Origin: Brevundimonas sp. UBA986
GTDB taxonomy: Bacteria; Pseudomonadota; Alphaproteobacteria; Caulobacterales; Caulobacteraceae
Assembly (NCBI GenBank): GCA_002292165.1
Contig: DBBK01000266.1
Coordinates: 1 to 6,166 of the forward strand
Reading direction: 5' to 3'
DNA: 6,166 bases
In this document: positions 1-5,243 of the stretch, piece by piece
Position numbering within the stretch: the stretch's first letter is position 1
How the letters are laid out: every line of letters begins with the position of its first letter
Notes under the pieces: generated by a model
What the model saw: only the letters and a program-made list of their open reading frames with translations
Databases searched by the model: none
What the model was told of the DNA's origin: nothing
Position numbers and translations under genes: made by a program

Positions 1-295
1 CATCCGTCCGGGCAAGCGCACGGCGGAATATCTGGACTATGTCCTGACCCGCCTGACCGTCATCGGCGCGGCCTACATCACCGCCGTCTGTCTGATCCCC
101 GAGGCGATCGCCGCCTCCATGGGCCCCAGCCTGCTGTTCGGCGGCACCTCGATCCTGATCGTGGTCTCGGTGACGATGGATACGGTCGCCCAGATCCAGT
201 CGCAGCTGCTGGCCCACCAGTACGAAGGCCTGATCAAGAAGGCCAAGCTGCGCGGCCGGGGTGGACGGGGCGCCCCGACTCCCGTACGCCGGTAA
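1..295 (+). CDS. secY: Protein translocase subunit SecY, C-terminal 97 residues (5' truncated by window)
   Basis: SecY forms the protein-conducting channel of the inner-membrane Sec translocon with SecE and SecG. Only the 3' end is visible. The reading frame starts at base 2 and ends at TAA 293-295, followed at once by a second in-frame TAA (296-298). The visible part begins IRPGKRTAEYLDYVLTRLT, the typical loop before the penultimate helix. A hydrophobic helix follows (about visible residues 18-37), then the last helix around FGGTSILIVVSVTMDTV (47-62). It closes with the cytoplasmic tail QIQSQLLAHQYEGLIKKAK and a basic end (RGRGGRGAPTPVRR). The FGGTS...DT...QIxSQL...YEG pattern is diagnostic of SecY. 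adk starts 29 bases after the stop, as in the usual spc-operon order, so the two are probably co-transcribed. Confidence 0.97.
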   Translation, partial: IRPGKRTAEYLDYVLTRLTVIGAAYITAVCLIPEAIAASMGPSLLFGGTSILIVVSVTMDTVAQIQSQLLAHQYEGLIKKAKLRGRGGRGAPTPVRR

Positions 296-312
296 TAATA
301 CGTGATCGCTTA

Positions 313-318
313 GGGAGG
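313..318 (+). promoter_or_regulatory. Ribosome binding site of adk, supporting a TTG start
   Basis: GGGAGG lies 6 bases upstream of TTG 325. This strong Shine-Dalgarno match, together with the protein N-terminus (NLILFGPP, the expected first strand and P-loop of adenylate kinase), places the start at the TTG. No ATG or GTG is available in a plausible place. Confidence 0.8.
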
Positions 319-324
319 GCGGCT

Positions 325-888
325 TTGAACCTGATCCTGTTCGGACCGCCGGCCGCCGGCAAGGGTACGCAAGCCAAGCGCCTGGTCGAGGGCCGCGGCA
401 TGGTCCAGCTCTCGACCGGCGACATGCTGCGCGAGGCCATCGCCTCGGGCTCGGCGCTGGGCCTGGAATGCCAGGCGATCATGTCGCGCGGCGACCTCGT
501 CTCGGACGAGATCGTCATTGCCTTGATCGAGGCCCGTCTGAAAGAGGCCGAGGACGCCGGCGGCGCCATCTTCGACGGCTTCCCGCGCACCGTGGCCCAG
601 GCCGAGGCGCTCGACGCCATGCTGGCCAAGCTGGGCAAGCAGATCGATCACGTCGTCCGCCTCAAGGTCGATGACGCCGCCCTGCTGGAACGGGTCGCAA
701 AACGCTATGCCGATCAGGGCCGCCCGGACGACAATCCGGAAAGCTTCAAGGTTCGCCTCGACGCCTACAACCGCAACACCGCGCCCCTGCTGCCCTACTA
801 CGGCGACAAGGGTCTGTTGACCGAAGTTGACGGCATGGGCTCCATCGAGGCCGTCGCCGCATCCATCGACGCGGCGCTCGACGCCTAG
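325..888 (+). CDS. adk: Adenylate kinase (short-lid type)
   Basis: Adenylate kinase is a cytosolic enzyme that interconverts ATP + AMP and 2 ADP, and so balances the adenine nucleotide pool. The 187-residue product has all the hallmarks. The P-loop is GPPAAGKGTQ (7-16), the AMP-binding segment STGDMLR (30-36), and DGFPRT (84-89) marks the core. The lid region around RVAKRYADQGRPDDNPESF (123-141) is short and lacks the roughly 27-residue insertion and zinc-binding cysteines of long-lid enzymes. Arginines expected in the active site are present (R123, R133, R144, R150). The length is normal for alphaproteobacterial short-lid enzymes. Translation starts at TTG, supported by GGGAGG 6 bases upstream and by the conserved N-terminus. 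It follows secY by 29 bases and is probably transcribed with it. The next gene in the conserved order, rpsM, is displaced by about 3.5 kb. Confidence 0.97.
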   Translation: MNLILFGPPAAGKGTQAKRLVEGRGMVQLSTGDMLREAIASGSALGLECQAIMSRGDLVSDEIVIALIEARLKEAEDAGGAIFDGFPRTVAQAEALDAMLAKLGKQIDHVVRLKVDDAALLERVAKRYADQGRPDDNPESFKVRLDAYNRNTAPLLPYYGDKGLLTEVDGMGSIEAVAASIDAALDA

Positions 889-970
889 GGCTGCCGATCG
901 GCCGTCAGGCGACGTTCATCCGCCTCATGCGTTAGGGTCCTTCTGGACTCCGCAGGATGACCCCTACGCC

Positions 971-1693
971 GTGACGCCGCCCCGCCCGCATCTCTCGCCG
1001 AAGAAGAGCCGCAACCTGCTCGTGGCGTCTGGCGTCGTGGTCCTGCACCTCGGCCTGTTCGCCATCGTCGGGCTGGAGCAGACGCCTGGCGAACAGGTCG
1101 GACCCGGCCTGCCGCCCATTTTCGTCGAGCTGGTTCCGCCGGTCCGTCCGCCCGAGCCTCCGCCGCCCGAGAAAGCCGCGCCGGTCGAGGGCGGGGGCGC
1201 GCCCGCCGCCCCGTCGCGCGTCCATGTGACGCCCAAGCCCCCCGAGAAGCCTCTGCCCGATCCGCCGCCCGCGCCGATCCAGCAGGCGCCCAAGCCGGAT
1301 CTCATCGTCGGCGTCGCCCCGACCCCTGGCCCGACGCCGGGCCTCGGACTGGGCGGGCAGGGGACGGGTTCTGGCACAGGCATCGGCTCGGGCAACGGGC
1401 CCGGCGTTGGCGACCGGATGGGGCCACGCATCATTCGCGGACCCTCGCCCAGAGACATCGCCCGGGCCCGGCCACGCGGCGCGCGCGGACGCGGCGTCGT
1501 CGCCATCCGGTGCCGCATCCGGGTGGACACCGGCCTCGACCAGTGCAGCCTCGTCAGCGAGACCCCACCGGGCCAGGGCTTCGGTGAGGCGGCTTTGGCC
1601 CAGTTGGTTCAGAGGTTCAGCTTCCATCCGCCGACCCAGGACGGCGTCCCGCTCGAGGGCCAGACCGTGGTGGTGAACATCAACTACCCCTGA
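971..1693 (+). CDS. TonB-family protein (single membrane anchor, Pro/Gly-rich linker, TonB-like C-terminal domain)
   Basis: The 240-residue product has TonB architecture. A basic cytoplasmic N-terminus (KKSR, 11-14) precedes one membrane helix (about 15-34, with His26 inside it). A long periplasmic linker follows, Pro-rich at about 56-123 and Gly-rich at 124-147 (GLGLGGQGTGSGTGIGSGNG). The C-terminal TonB-like domain spans about 174-240 and ends in INYP. TonB proteins carry energy from the ExbB-ExbD motor to outer-membrane transporters, but no exbB, exbD or receptor gene is visible, so this could be a paralogue with another partner. The only two cysteines, C181 and C192, lie in the C-terminal domain and could form a disulfide. 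The start is uncertain. GTG 971 is chosen because it leaves just a short basic stretch before the helix and avoids overlap with adk; the nearest Shine-Dalgarno-like bases (AGGA, 954-957) are 13 bases away. The frame stays open upstream to a TTG at 827 inside adk, which is less likely. The 82-base gap after adk shows no clear promoter or terminator. Confidence 0.8.
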   Translation: MTPPRPHLSPKKSRNLLVASGVVVLHLGLFAIVGLEQTPGEQVGPGLPPIFVELVPPVRPPEPPPPEKAAPVEGGGAPAAPSRVHVTPKPPEKPLPDPPPAPIQQAPKPDLIVGVAPTPGPTPGLGLGGQGTGSGTGIGSGNGPGVGDRMGPRIIRGPSPRDIARARPRGARGRGVVAIRCRIRVDTGLDQCSLVSETPPGQGFGEAALAQLVQRFSFHPPTQDGVPLEGQTVVVNINYP

Positions 1694-1727
1694 AGCCAGC
1701 CGCCCCCCGGACGGTTGTACCGCCGCG

Positions 1728-1759
1728 TTGACACCCGCCCGCCAATCACCGCCTTATCG
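1728..1759 (+). promoter_or_regulatory. Possible promoter of the metalloprotease gene
   Basis: TTGACA (1728-1733) is a perfect -35 hexamer in the 90-base gap after the TonB-family gene. The best -10 candidate is TTATCG (1754-1759), a poor match and 20 bases away, which is long. A promoter here is plausible because the gap is wide and no read-through is required, but the -10 part is weak. Confidence 0.35.
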
Positions 1760-1770
1760 CACTGCAGCGT

Positions 1771-1778
1771 GAAGGGGA
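1771..1778 (+). promoter_or_regulatory. Ribosome binding site deciding the metalloprotease start
   Basis: GAAGGGGA ends 5 bases before ATG 1784, with the GGGG core 6 bases away. This is the best spacing among three clustered in-frame ATGs (1784, 1790, 1796), so it favours the first. It also argues against the upstream in-frame TTG 1715 and GTG 1769, which have no comparable site. Confidence 0.7.
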
Positions 1779-1783
1779 TCGGC

Positions 1784-4261
1784 ATGGGTATGGGCATGAA
1801 GCGGACGGCGACGGCGATCGCCCTGGTCTTGGCCCTCTCGGGCGCCGCAGCTCCCGTCTTCGCAGCCGACCCCGCCCCCAAGACCTTCGCCGAGGCCACC
1901 GAGGGCCTGACCCGTCAGGAGGGGCTGCTGCCCGTCTTCGTCGATCAGGACGGCGGCAAGGTGCTGGTCCAGCTGCCGGCCCCCGGCGCCGACGGGATCA
2001 TGACCCGGGTCATCCACCACACGGCGTTGCGCACCGGCGTCGGCTCGGCGGTGACAGGTCTGGACCGCGCCCAGATCGGCGCCACCAACATCCTGGCCTT
2101 CCGCCGCATCGGCAAGAAGATCGTCGCCGAGTTCGAGAACCCCAAATACGAGGCGCCGCACGGCTCGCCCGAGGAACAGGCCGCCGCCCGCGACGCCTTC
2201 GTCGGCTCCACCGTCTGGGCCGGGGACGTGATCGCGACCGCCGCCGACGGTTCGGTGCTGGTCGATCTGTCGGCCTTCCTGACCCGCGACGCCATGGGCA
2301 TCGTCGAGACGCTGAAGGCGGCGGGCCAGGGCTCGCTCAAGCCCATGAGCGACCTCACCATGGTCGATCCGGCGGCGACGAAGGACTTCCCCGAGAATCT
2401 GGAGATGGAGGCCCGCCTCACCTTCGGCGTCGACAGCCCGGGCCGCGAGCTGTCCCAGATCGCGCCCGAGCCGCGTCTGGCCACCTTCACAGTCCATCAC
2501 AGCTTCATCAAACTGCCCGACGCCGACTATCAGCCGCGTGAGTTCGATCCCCGCACCGGCGCCTTCGCCACCAATGTCACCGACTATTCGGCGCCCCTGA
2601 ACGAAGCCATGGTCCACCGTCTGGCCAGCCGCTTCCGGCTGGTGAAGACCGATCCGACGGCGGCGCGCTCCACCGTGGTCAAGCCGATCGTCTTCTATGT
2701 GGACCGCGCCGCGCCCGAGCCGATCCGCTCGGCCCTCGTCGAGGGCGCGAGCTGGTGGGCCCAGGCCTTCGACGCCGCCGGCTATATCGACGCCTTCAAG
2801 GTCGAGGTCATGCCCGAGGGCGCTGATCCGCTGGACGCCCGCTACAATGTCGTCAACTGGGTCAACCGCGCCACCCGCAGCTGGTCCTACGGCCAGAGCG
2901 TCGTCGATCCGCGCACCGGCGAGATCGTCAAGGGCTCGGTCCTGCTCGGCTCCCTGCGCATCCGTCAGGACATGCTGATCTTCGAAGGTCTGGTCGGCGC
3001 CGACCACACCGGCGACGGCTCGGTCAACGACCCTCAGCGCATCGCCCTGGCTCGCATCCGCCAGCTGGCCGCGCACGAGGTCGGCCACGCCATCGGCCTG
3101 CAACACAATTTCGCGGCGAGCACGCAAGGGCGCGCCTCGGTCATGGACTATCCGGTGCCGAAGATCGGCATCACCGCCGACGACCAGCTCGACTTCTCGG
3201 ACGCCTATGCGGTCGGGATGGGCGCCTGGGACGACTTCGCCATCGACTGGCTCTATTCCGACGCCGACGCCGCCACGCTGGAGAAGAAGGCGGAGGAGGG
3301 CAGGGCACGGCTGCGCTTCGCCAATGACGCCGATGCCCGCGTGGGCGGCGACGCCCAGCCCTGGGGCAGCCTGTGGGACAATGGCGAGGACCCGGTCGCC
3401 GAGCTGGACCACATCCTGAAGATCCGCCGCATCGCCCTGGATCGTTTCGGCCTGAACAACCTGCCGGCGGGCGCCGCCGTCAACGACCTGCGCCGGCGAC
3501 TGGTGCCCATCTACCTCTATCACCGGTACCAGGTGGATGCGGTGTCCAAGCTGGTGGGCGGCATCGACTACTCCTATCCGGTCGCGGGCGGCGGGCAGGA
3601 GGCGGCGAGCGTCGTCCCCGCTGACGTCCAGCGCGCCGCGCTTGCGGCTCTCGCCCGCACTCTCAATCCCGCCGAGCTCGACCTGCCCGAGCCGCTCCTG
3701 GCCCTGCTGGCCGCGCAACAGTCCGGCGACGGCGACCCTCAGAACGACATCGAGGTGTTCAAGGGGCTGAACGGCCGGGCCTTCGATCCGGGCGTCGCCG
3801 CCGACGTGGCCGCCGACGTGACGCTGGACGCCCTGTTCGCGCCCCAGCGGGTCAACCGCATCGCCGACGCCGGCCGCCGCGACCCCGCCGCCCTCGGCCT
3901 CGGTGAGACCGTCGACACCATCGTCACCGCCGCCTTCGCCCCGGCGACCGGCCGTCTGGCCGAGCCTGCCCGGCGGGTTCAGGCCCAGACCGTCCTGACG
4001 CTCGCGGGCCTACTCAAGGGCGACGACCTGTCCAGCACCTCGGCCGCCGTCATCGACGACCGGCTCCAGGCCCTGGCGGTCAAGCTGAAGGCTTCACGGG
4101 CAGGGGATCCGGTCCAGCGCGCCCACGACCGTTGGCTCGGCGGCCTGATCGGCGACCGCGATCGTCTGGACCAGTTGCTGGAAGCCAGGCATCATGCGCC
4201 CGCCACCCCGCCCGGATCTCCGATCGGCGCGGAAGAGGGTTGGCACGATAACGATGCGTAA
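1784..4261 (+). CDS. Secreted zinc-dependent metalloprotease (HExxHxxGxxH, DUF5117/DUF4953-type)
   Basis: The 825-residue product is predicted to be an exported zinc endopeptidase acting in the periplasm, at the outer membrane or outside the cell. A signal peptide is visible at about 1-27 (MGMGMKR, a hydrophobic stretch, then PVFA before ADP). The next part (about 45-65, EGLLPVFVDQDGGKVLVQLP) and TGVGSAVTGLDRAQIG (84-99) match the N-terminal DUF5118/DUF5117 pattern of this family. SYGQSVVDPRTGEI (368-381) is another family block. The catalytic motif HEVGHAIGLQHNF lies at 431-443, with zinc ligands H431, H435 and H441 and catalytic E432. SVMDYP (452-457) is the likely Met-turn, with M454. No cysteine occurs anywhere in the protein. 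All catalytic residues are present and the length is normal for the family, so it looks active; the substrate is unknown. The roughly 370-residue C-terminal part is helical-looking and has no motif I recognise. The start at ATG 1784 is set by the ribosome binding site. Domain names are from memory of the family. Confidence 0.9.
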   Translation: MGMGMKRTATAIALVLALSGAAAPVFAADPAPKTFAEATEGLTRQEGLLPVFVDQDGGKVLVQLPAPGADGIMTRVIHHTALRTGVGSAVTGLDRAQIGATNILAFRRIGKKIVAEFENPKYEAPHGSPEEQAAARDAFVGSTVWAGDVIATAADGSVLVDLSAFLTRDAMGIVETLKAAGQGSLKPMSDLTMVDPAATKDFPENLEMEARLTFGVDSPGRELSQIAPEPRLATFTVHHSFIKLPDADYQPREFDPRTGAFATNVTDYSAPLNEAMVHRLASRFRLVKTDPTAARSTVVKPIVFYVDRAAPEPIRSALVEGASWWAQAFDAAGYIDAFKVEVMPEGADPLDARYNVVNWVNRATRSWSYGQSVVDPRTGEIVKGSVLLGSLRIRQDMLIFEGLVGADHTGDGSVNDPQRIALARIRQLAAHEVGHAIGLQHNFAASTQGRASVMDYPVPKIGITADDQLDFSDAYAVGMGAWDDFAIDWLYSDADAATLEKKAEEGRARLRFANDADARVGGDAQPWGSLWDNGEDPVAELDHILKIRRIALDRFGLNNLPAGAAVNDLRRRLVPIYLYHRYQVDAVSKLVGGIDYSYPVAGGGQEAASVVPADVQRAALAALARTLNPAELDLPEPLLALLAAQQSGDGDPQNDIEVFKGLNGRAFDPGVAADVAADVTLDALFAPQRVNRIADAGRRDPAALGLGETVDTIVTAAFAPATGRLAEPARRVQAQTVLTLAGLLKGDDLSSTSAAVIDDRLQALAVKLKASRAGDPVQRAHDRWLGGLIGDRDRLDQLLEARHHAPATPPGSPIGAEEGWHDNDA

Positions 4262-4275
4262 ACGCCTTCCCGGTG

Positions 4276-4303
4276 TTGACCCGAACTGAATCACCTGTAT
4301 AAG
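4276..4303 (+). promoter_or_regulatory. Housekeeping promoter ahead of rpsM
   Basis: TTGACC (4276-4281) and TATAAG (4298-4303) are separated by 16 bases, and TG (4296-4297) sits directly before the -10 element. This is close to the sigma-70 consensus and also fits the shorter core spacing known for Caulobacter housekeeping promoters. Transcription would begin near 4309-4311, giving a leader of about 80 bases before rpsM. The promoter lies just after the metalloprotease stop, where the alpha-operon genes would need their own transcription start. Confidence 0.75.
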
Positions 4304-4326
4304 GCGCGCTTCCCGCGAAGGGCGCC
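4303..4326 (+). repeat. Inverted repeat over the predicted rpsM transcription start
   Basis: The arms are GGCGC-G-CTTC (4303-4312) and GAAG-G-GCGCC (4317-4326): nine matching pairs with one G/G mismatch around the loop CCGC. It begins at the last base of the -10 element and spans the expected start site. Most of the left arm would therefore be absent from RNA started at this promoter. It could act as a DNA operator, or form a hairpin only in read-through RNA from upstream. Confidence 0.55.
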
Positions 4327-4353
4327 ACGCTCCTGGTCTGTTGACCGGAGCGT
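4327..4353 (+). promoter_or_regulatory. Hairpin in the rpsM leader, terminator-like
   Basis: ACGCTCC-T-GGTC (4327-4338) pairs with GACCGGAGCGT (4343-4353): 11 pairs, one bulged T (4334) and the loop TGTT. TTGTTG follows directly, a weak U-rich tract. It lies downstream of the rpsM promoter, so it is part of the rpsM mRNA leader and not simply a terminator for the metalloprotease gene. An attenuator or protein-binding leader is possible. A weaker hairpin (GCGT 4359-4362 with ACGC 4369-4372) comes next. Confidence 0.55.
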
Positions 4354-4378
4354 TTGTTGCGTCCGATCACGCGTATCT

Positions 4379-4384
4379 GGAGAG
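4379..4384 (+). promoter_or_regulatory. Ribosome binding site of rpsM, supporting a GTG start
   Basis: GGAGAG lies 4 bases before GTG 4389, with its GGAG core 6 bases away. It fixes the start at the codon giving the universal S13 N-terminus ARIAGVNIP, and not at the in-frame TTG 4341, which falls inside the leader hairpin. Confidence 0.85.
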
Positions 4385-4388
4385 CTTC

Positions 4389-4757
4389 GTGGCCCGTATC
4401 GCTGGCGTCAATATTCCGACCAACAAGCGCGTGGAAATCGCGCTGCAGTATATTCACGGCATCGGCCCGGCCGCCGCCAAGGACATCACCGCCAAGGTGG
4501 GCCTCGAGCCCGCGCGCCGCGTGAACCAGCTGACCGACGCTGAAGTCCTGCAGATCCGTGAAACGATCGACCGCGACTACACCGTCGAGGGCGACCTGCG
4601 TCGCGAGACCTCGATGAACATCAAGCGTCTGATGGACCTGGCCTGCTACCGCGGCCTGCGTCACCGTAAGGGCCTGCCGGTCCGCGGTCAGCGCACCCAC
4701 ACCAACGCCCGCACCCGCAAGGGTCCCGCCAAGCCGATCGCCGGCAAGAAGAAGTAA
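4389..4757 (+). CDS. rpsM: 30S ribosomal protein S13
   Basis: S13 sits in the head of the small ribosomal subunit, contacts 16S rRNA and the P-site tRNA, and forms bridges to the large subunit. The 122-residue product has the classic N-terminus [20 protein letters not shown] and the helix-hairpin-helix region [13 protein letters not shown] (21-33). It also has [24 protein letters not shown] (86-109) and a Lys-rich end (KPIAGKKK) that reaches towards the tRNA. Length is normal. The start is GTG 4389, with GGAGAG in front. rpsK follows after 10 bases, so the two are co-transcribed. It is the first gene of the alpha operon here and has its own promoter and a structured leader. In E. coli the rpsM leader is the target of translational feedback by S4; whether that applies here cannot be told from the sequence. 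Confidence 0.98.
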   Translation: MARIAGVNIPTNKRVEIALQYIHGIGPAAAKDITAKVGLEPARRVNQLTDAEVLQIRETIDRDYTVEGDLRRETSMNIKRLMDLACYRGLRHRKGLPVRGQRTHTNARTRKGPAKPIAGKKK

Positions 4758-4767
4758 GAGCTGACAC

Positions 4768-5157
4768 ATGGCCAAGGAACCGGGTCGCGTAAAGAAGCGC
4801 GAGCGCAAGAACATCACCTCGGGCGTCGCCCACGTGAATGCTTCGTTCAACAACACCATGATCACGATCACCGATGCCCAGGGCAACGCGATCTCGTGGT
4901 CCTCGGCGGGTCACATGGGCTTCAAGGGTTCGCGTAAGTCGACCCCCTTCGCCGCCCAGATGGCTGCCGAAGACGCCGGCAAGAAGGCCCAGGAACACGG
5001 CGTCAAGACGCTGGAAGTCAACGTCTCGGGTCCGGGTTCCGGCCGTGAGTCGGCCCTGCGCGCCCTGCAGTCGGTCGGCCTGACGATCACCACCATCCGC
5101 GACGTCACTCCGATGCCGCACAACGGTTGCCGTCCGCCCAAGCGCCGCCGCGTCTAA
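4768..5157 (+). CDS. rpsK: 30S ribosomal protein S11
   Basis: S11 is part of the platform of the small ribosomal subunit near the E site and the mRNA exit. The 129-residue product shows the family pattern throughout. A basic N-terminus (RVKKRERKN) leads into [23 protein letters not shown] (18-40). [14 protein letters not shown] (51-64) and [15 protein letters not shown] (86-100) follow, and the highly conserved end is [19 protein letters not shown]. Length is normal. ATG 4768 has only a modest ribosome binding site (AAGAG, 4756-4760), but it lies 10 bases after the rpsM stop, so translation may be partly coupled. Unlike E. coli, rpsD does not follow; the next gene is rpoA, as usual in Alphaproteobacteria. 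Confidence 0.98.
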   Translation: MAKEPGRVKKRERKNITSGVAHVNASFNNTMITITDAQGNAISWSSAGHMGFKGSRKSTPFAAQMAAEDAGKKAQEHGVKTLEVNVSGPGSGRESALRALQSVGLTITTIRDVTPMPHNGCRPPKRRRV

Positions 5158-5181
5158 GCGAACCGCCGCCGACCCATTCTC

Positions 5182-5221
5182 CGCGGGTTCCGCCTCCCTG
5201 ACGAGGTGAGAGGAACCCGCG
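5182..5221 (+). promoter_or_regulatory. Long hairpin between rpsK and rpoA
   Basis: A perfect 10-base inverted repeat, CGCGGGTTCC (5182-5191) and GGAACCCGCG (5212-5221), encloses an inner stem. There CCTC (5193-5196) pairs with GAGG (5203-5206), extended by a G-T wobble (5192/5207), with a bulge GAGA on the 3' side and the loop CCTGAC. No U-tract follows (the next bases are AAACTCG), so it is not an intrinsic terminator. It probably acts in the mRNA as a translation-control, processing or stability element for rpoA. TCCCT (5195-5199) is complementary to AGGGA (5234-5238) in the rpoA ribosome binding site. Confidence 0.65.
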
Positions 5222-5224
5222 AAA

Positions 5225-5237
5225 CTCGTTTCGAGGG
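5225..5237 (+). promoter_or_regulatory. Ribosome binding site of rpoA, partly within a small hairpin
   Basis: GAGGG (5233-5237) lies 6 bases before ATG 5244 and is a good Shine-Dalgarno match. The first three of its bases form the end of a possible 4-pair stem, CTCG (5225-5228) with CGAG (5232-5235) around TTT. This could partly hide the site, though such a short stem is only marginally stable. Confidence 0.6.
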
Positions 5238-5243
5238 ACACCT

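Noticed and set aside
893..902. Palindrome GCCGATCGGC after adk
   Set aside because: A single short perfect palindrome in GC-rich DNA with no loop and no U-tract. It does not qualify as a terminator, and there is no other sign of an operator.
957..974. Five-codon open frame (ATG 957 to TGA 972-974) overlapping the GTG start of the TonB-family gene
   Set aside because: It has no ribosome binding site at a workable distance and is too short to distinguish from chance.
1310..1420. Repetitive Gly/Pro codons in the TonB-family gene as a possible DNA repeat
   Set aside because: The repetition follows from the linker's amino-acid composition; the DNA units differ and do not form a regular tandem array.
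932..1627. Two - strand open frames opposite the TonB-family gene
   Set aside because: Both are low-complexity, Arg/Gly/Pro-rich translations of the antisense of a Pro-rich linker, with no domain and no ribosome binding site noted.
1715..1783. Upstream TTG (1715) or GTG (1769) as start of the metalloprotease
   Set aside because: They would put up to 23 extra residues in front of a good signal peptide, and neither has a ribosome binding site as good as the one before ATG 1784.
1754..3718. Long open frame (654 codons) on the - strand, opposite the metalloprotease
   Set aside because: It mirrors the metalloprotease gene, as often happens in GC-rich DNA. The + strand product has a signal peptide and an intact catalytic motif, while the - strand translation shows no recognisable domain.
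4341..4388. Upstream TTG (4341) as start of rpsM
   Set aside because: It adds 16 residues before the universal S13 N-terminus and lies in the leader hairpin. GTG 4389 has a proper ribosome binding site.
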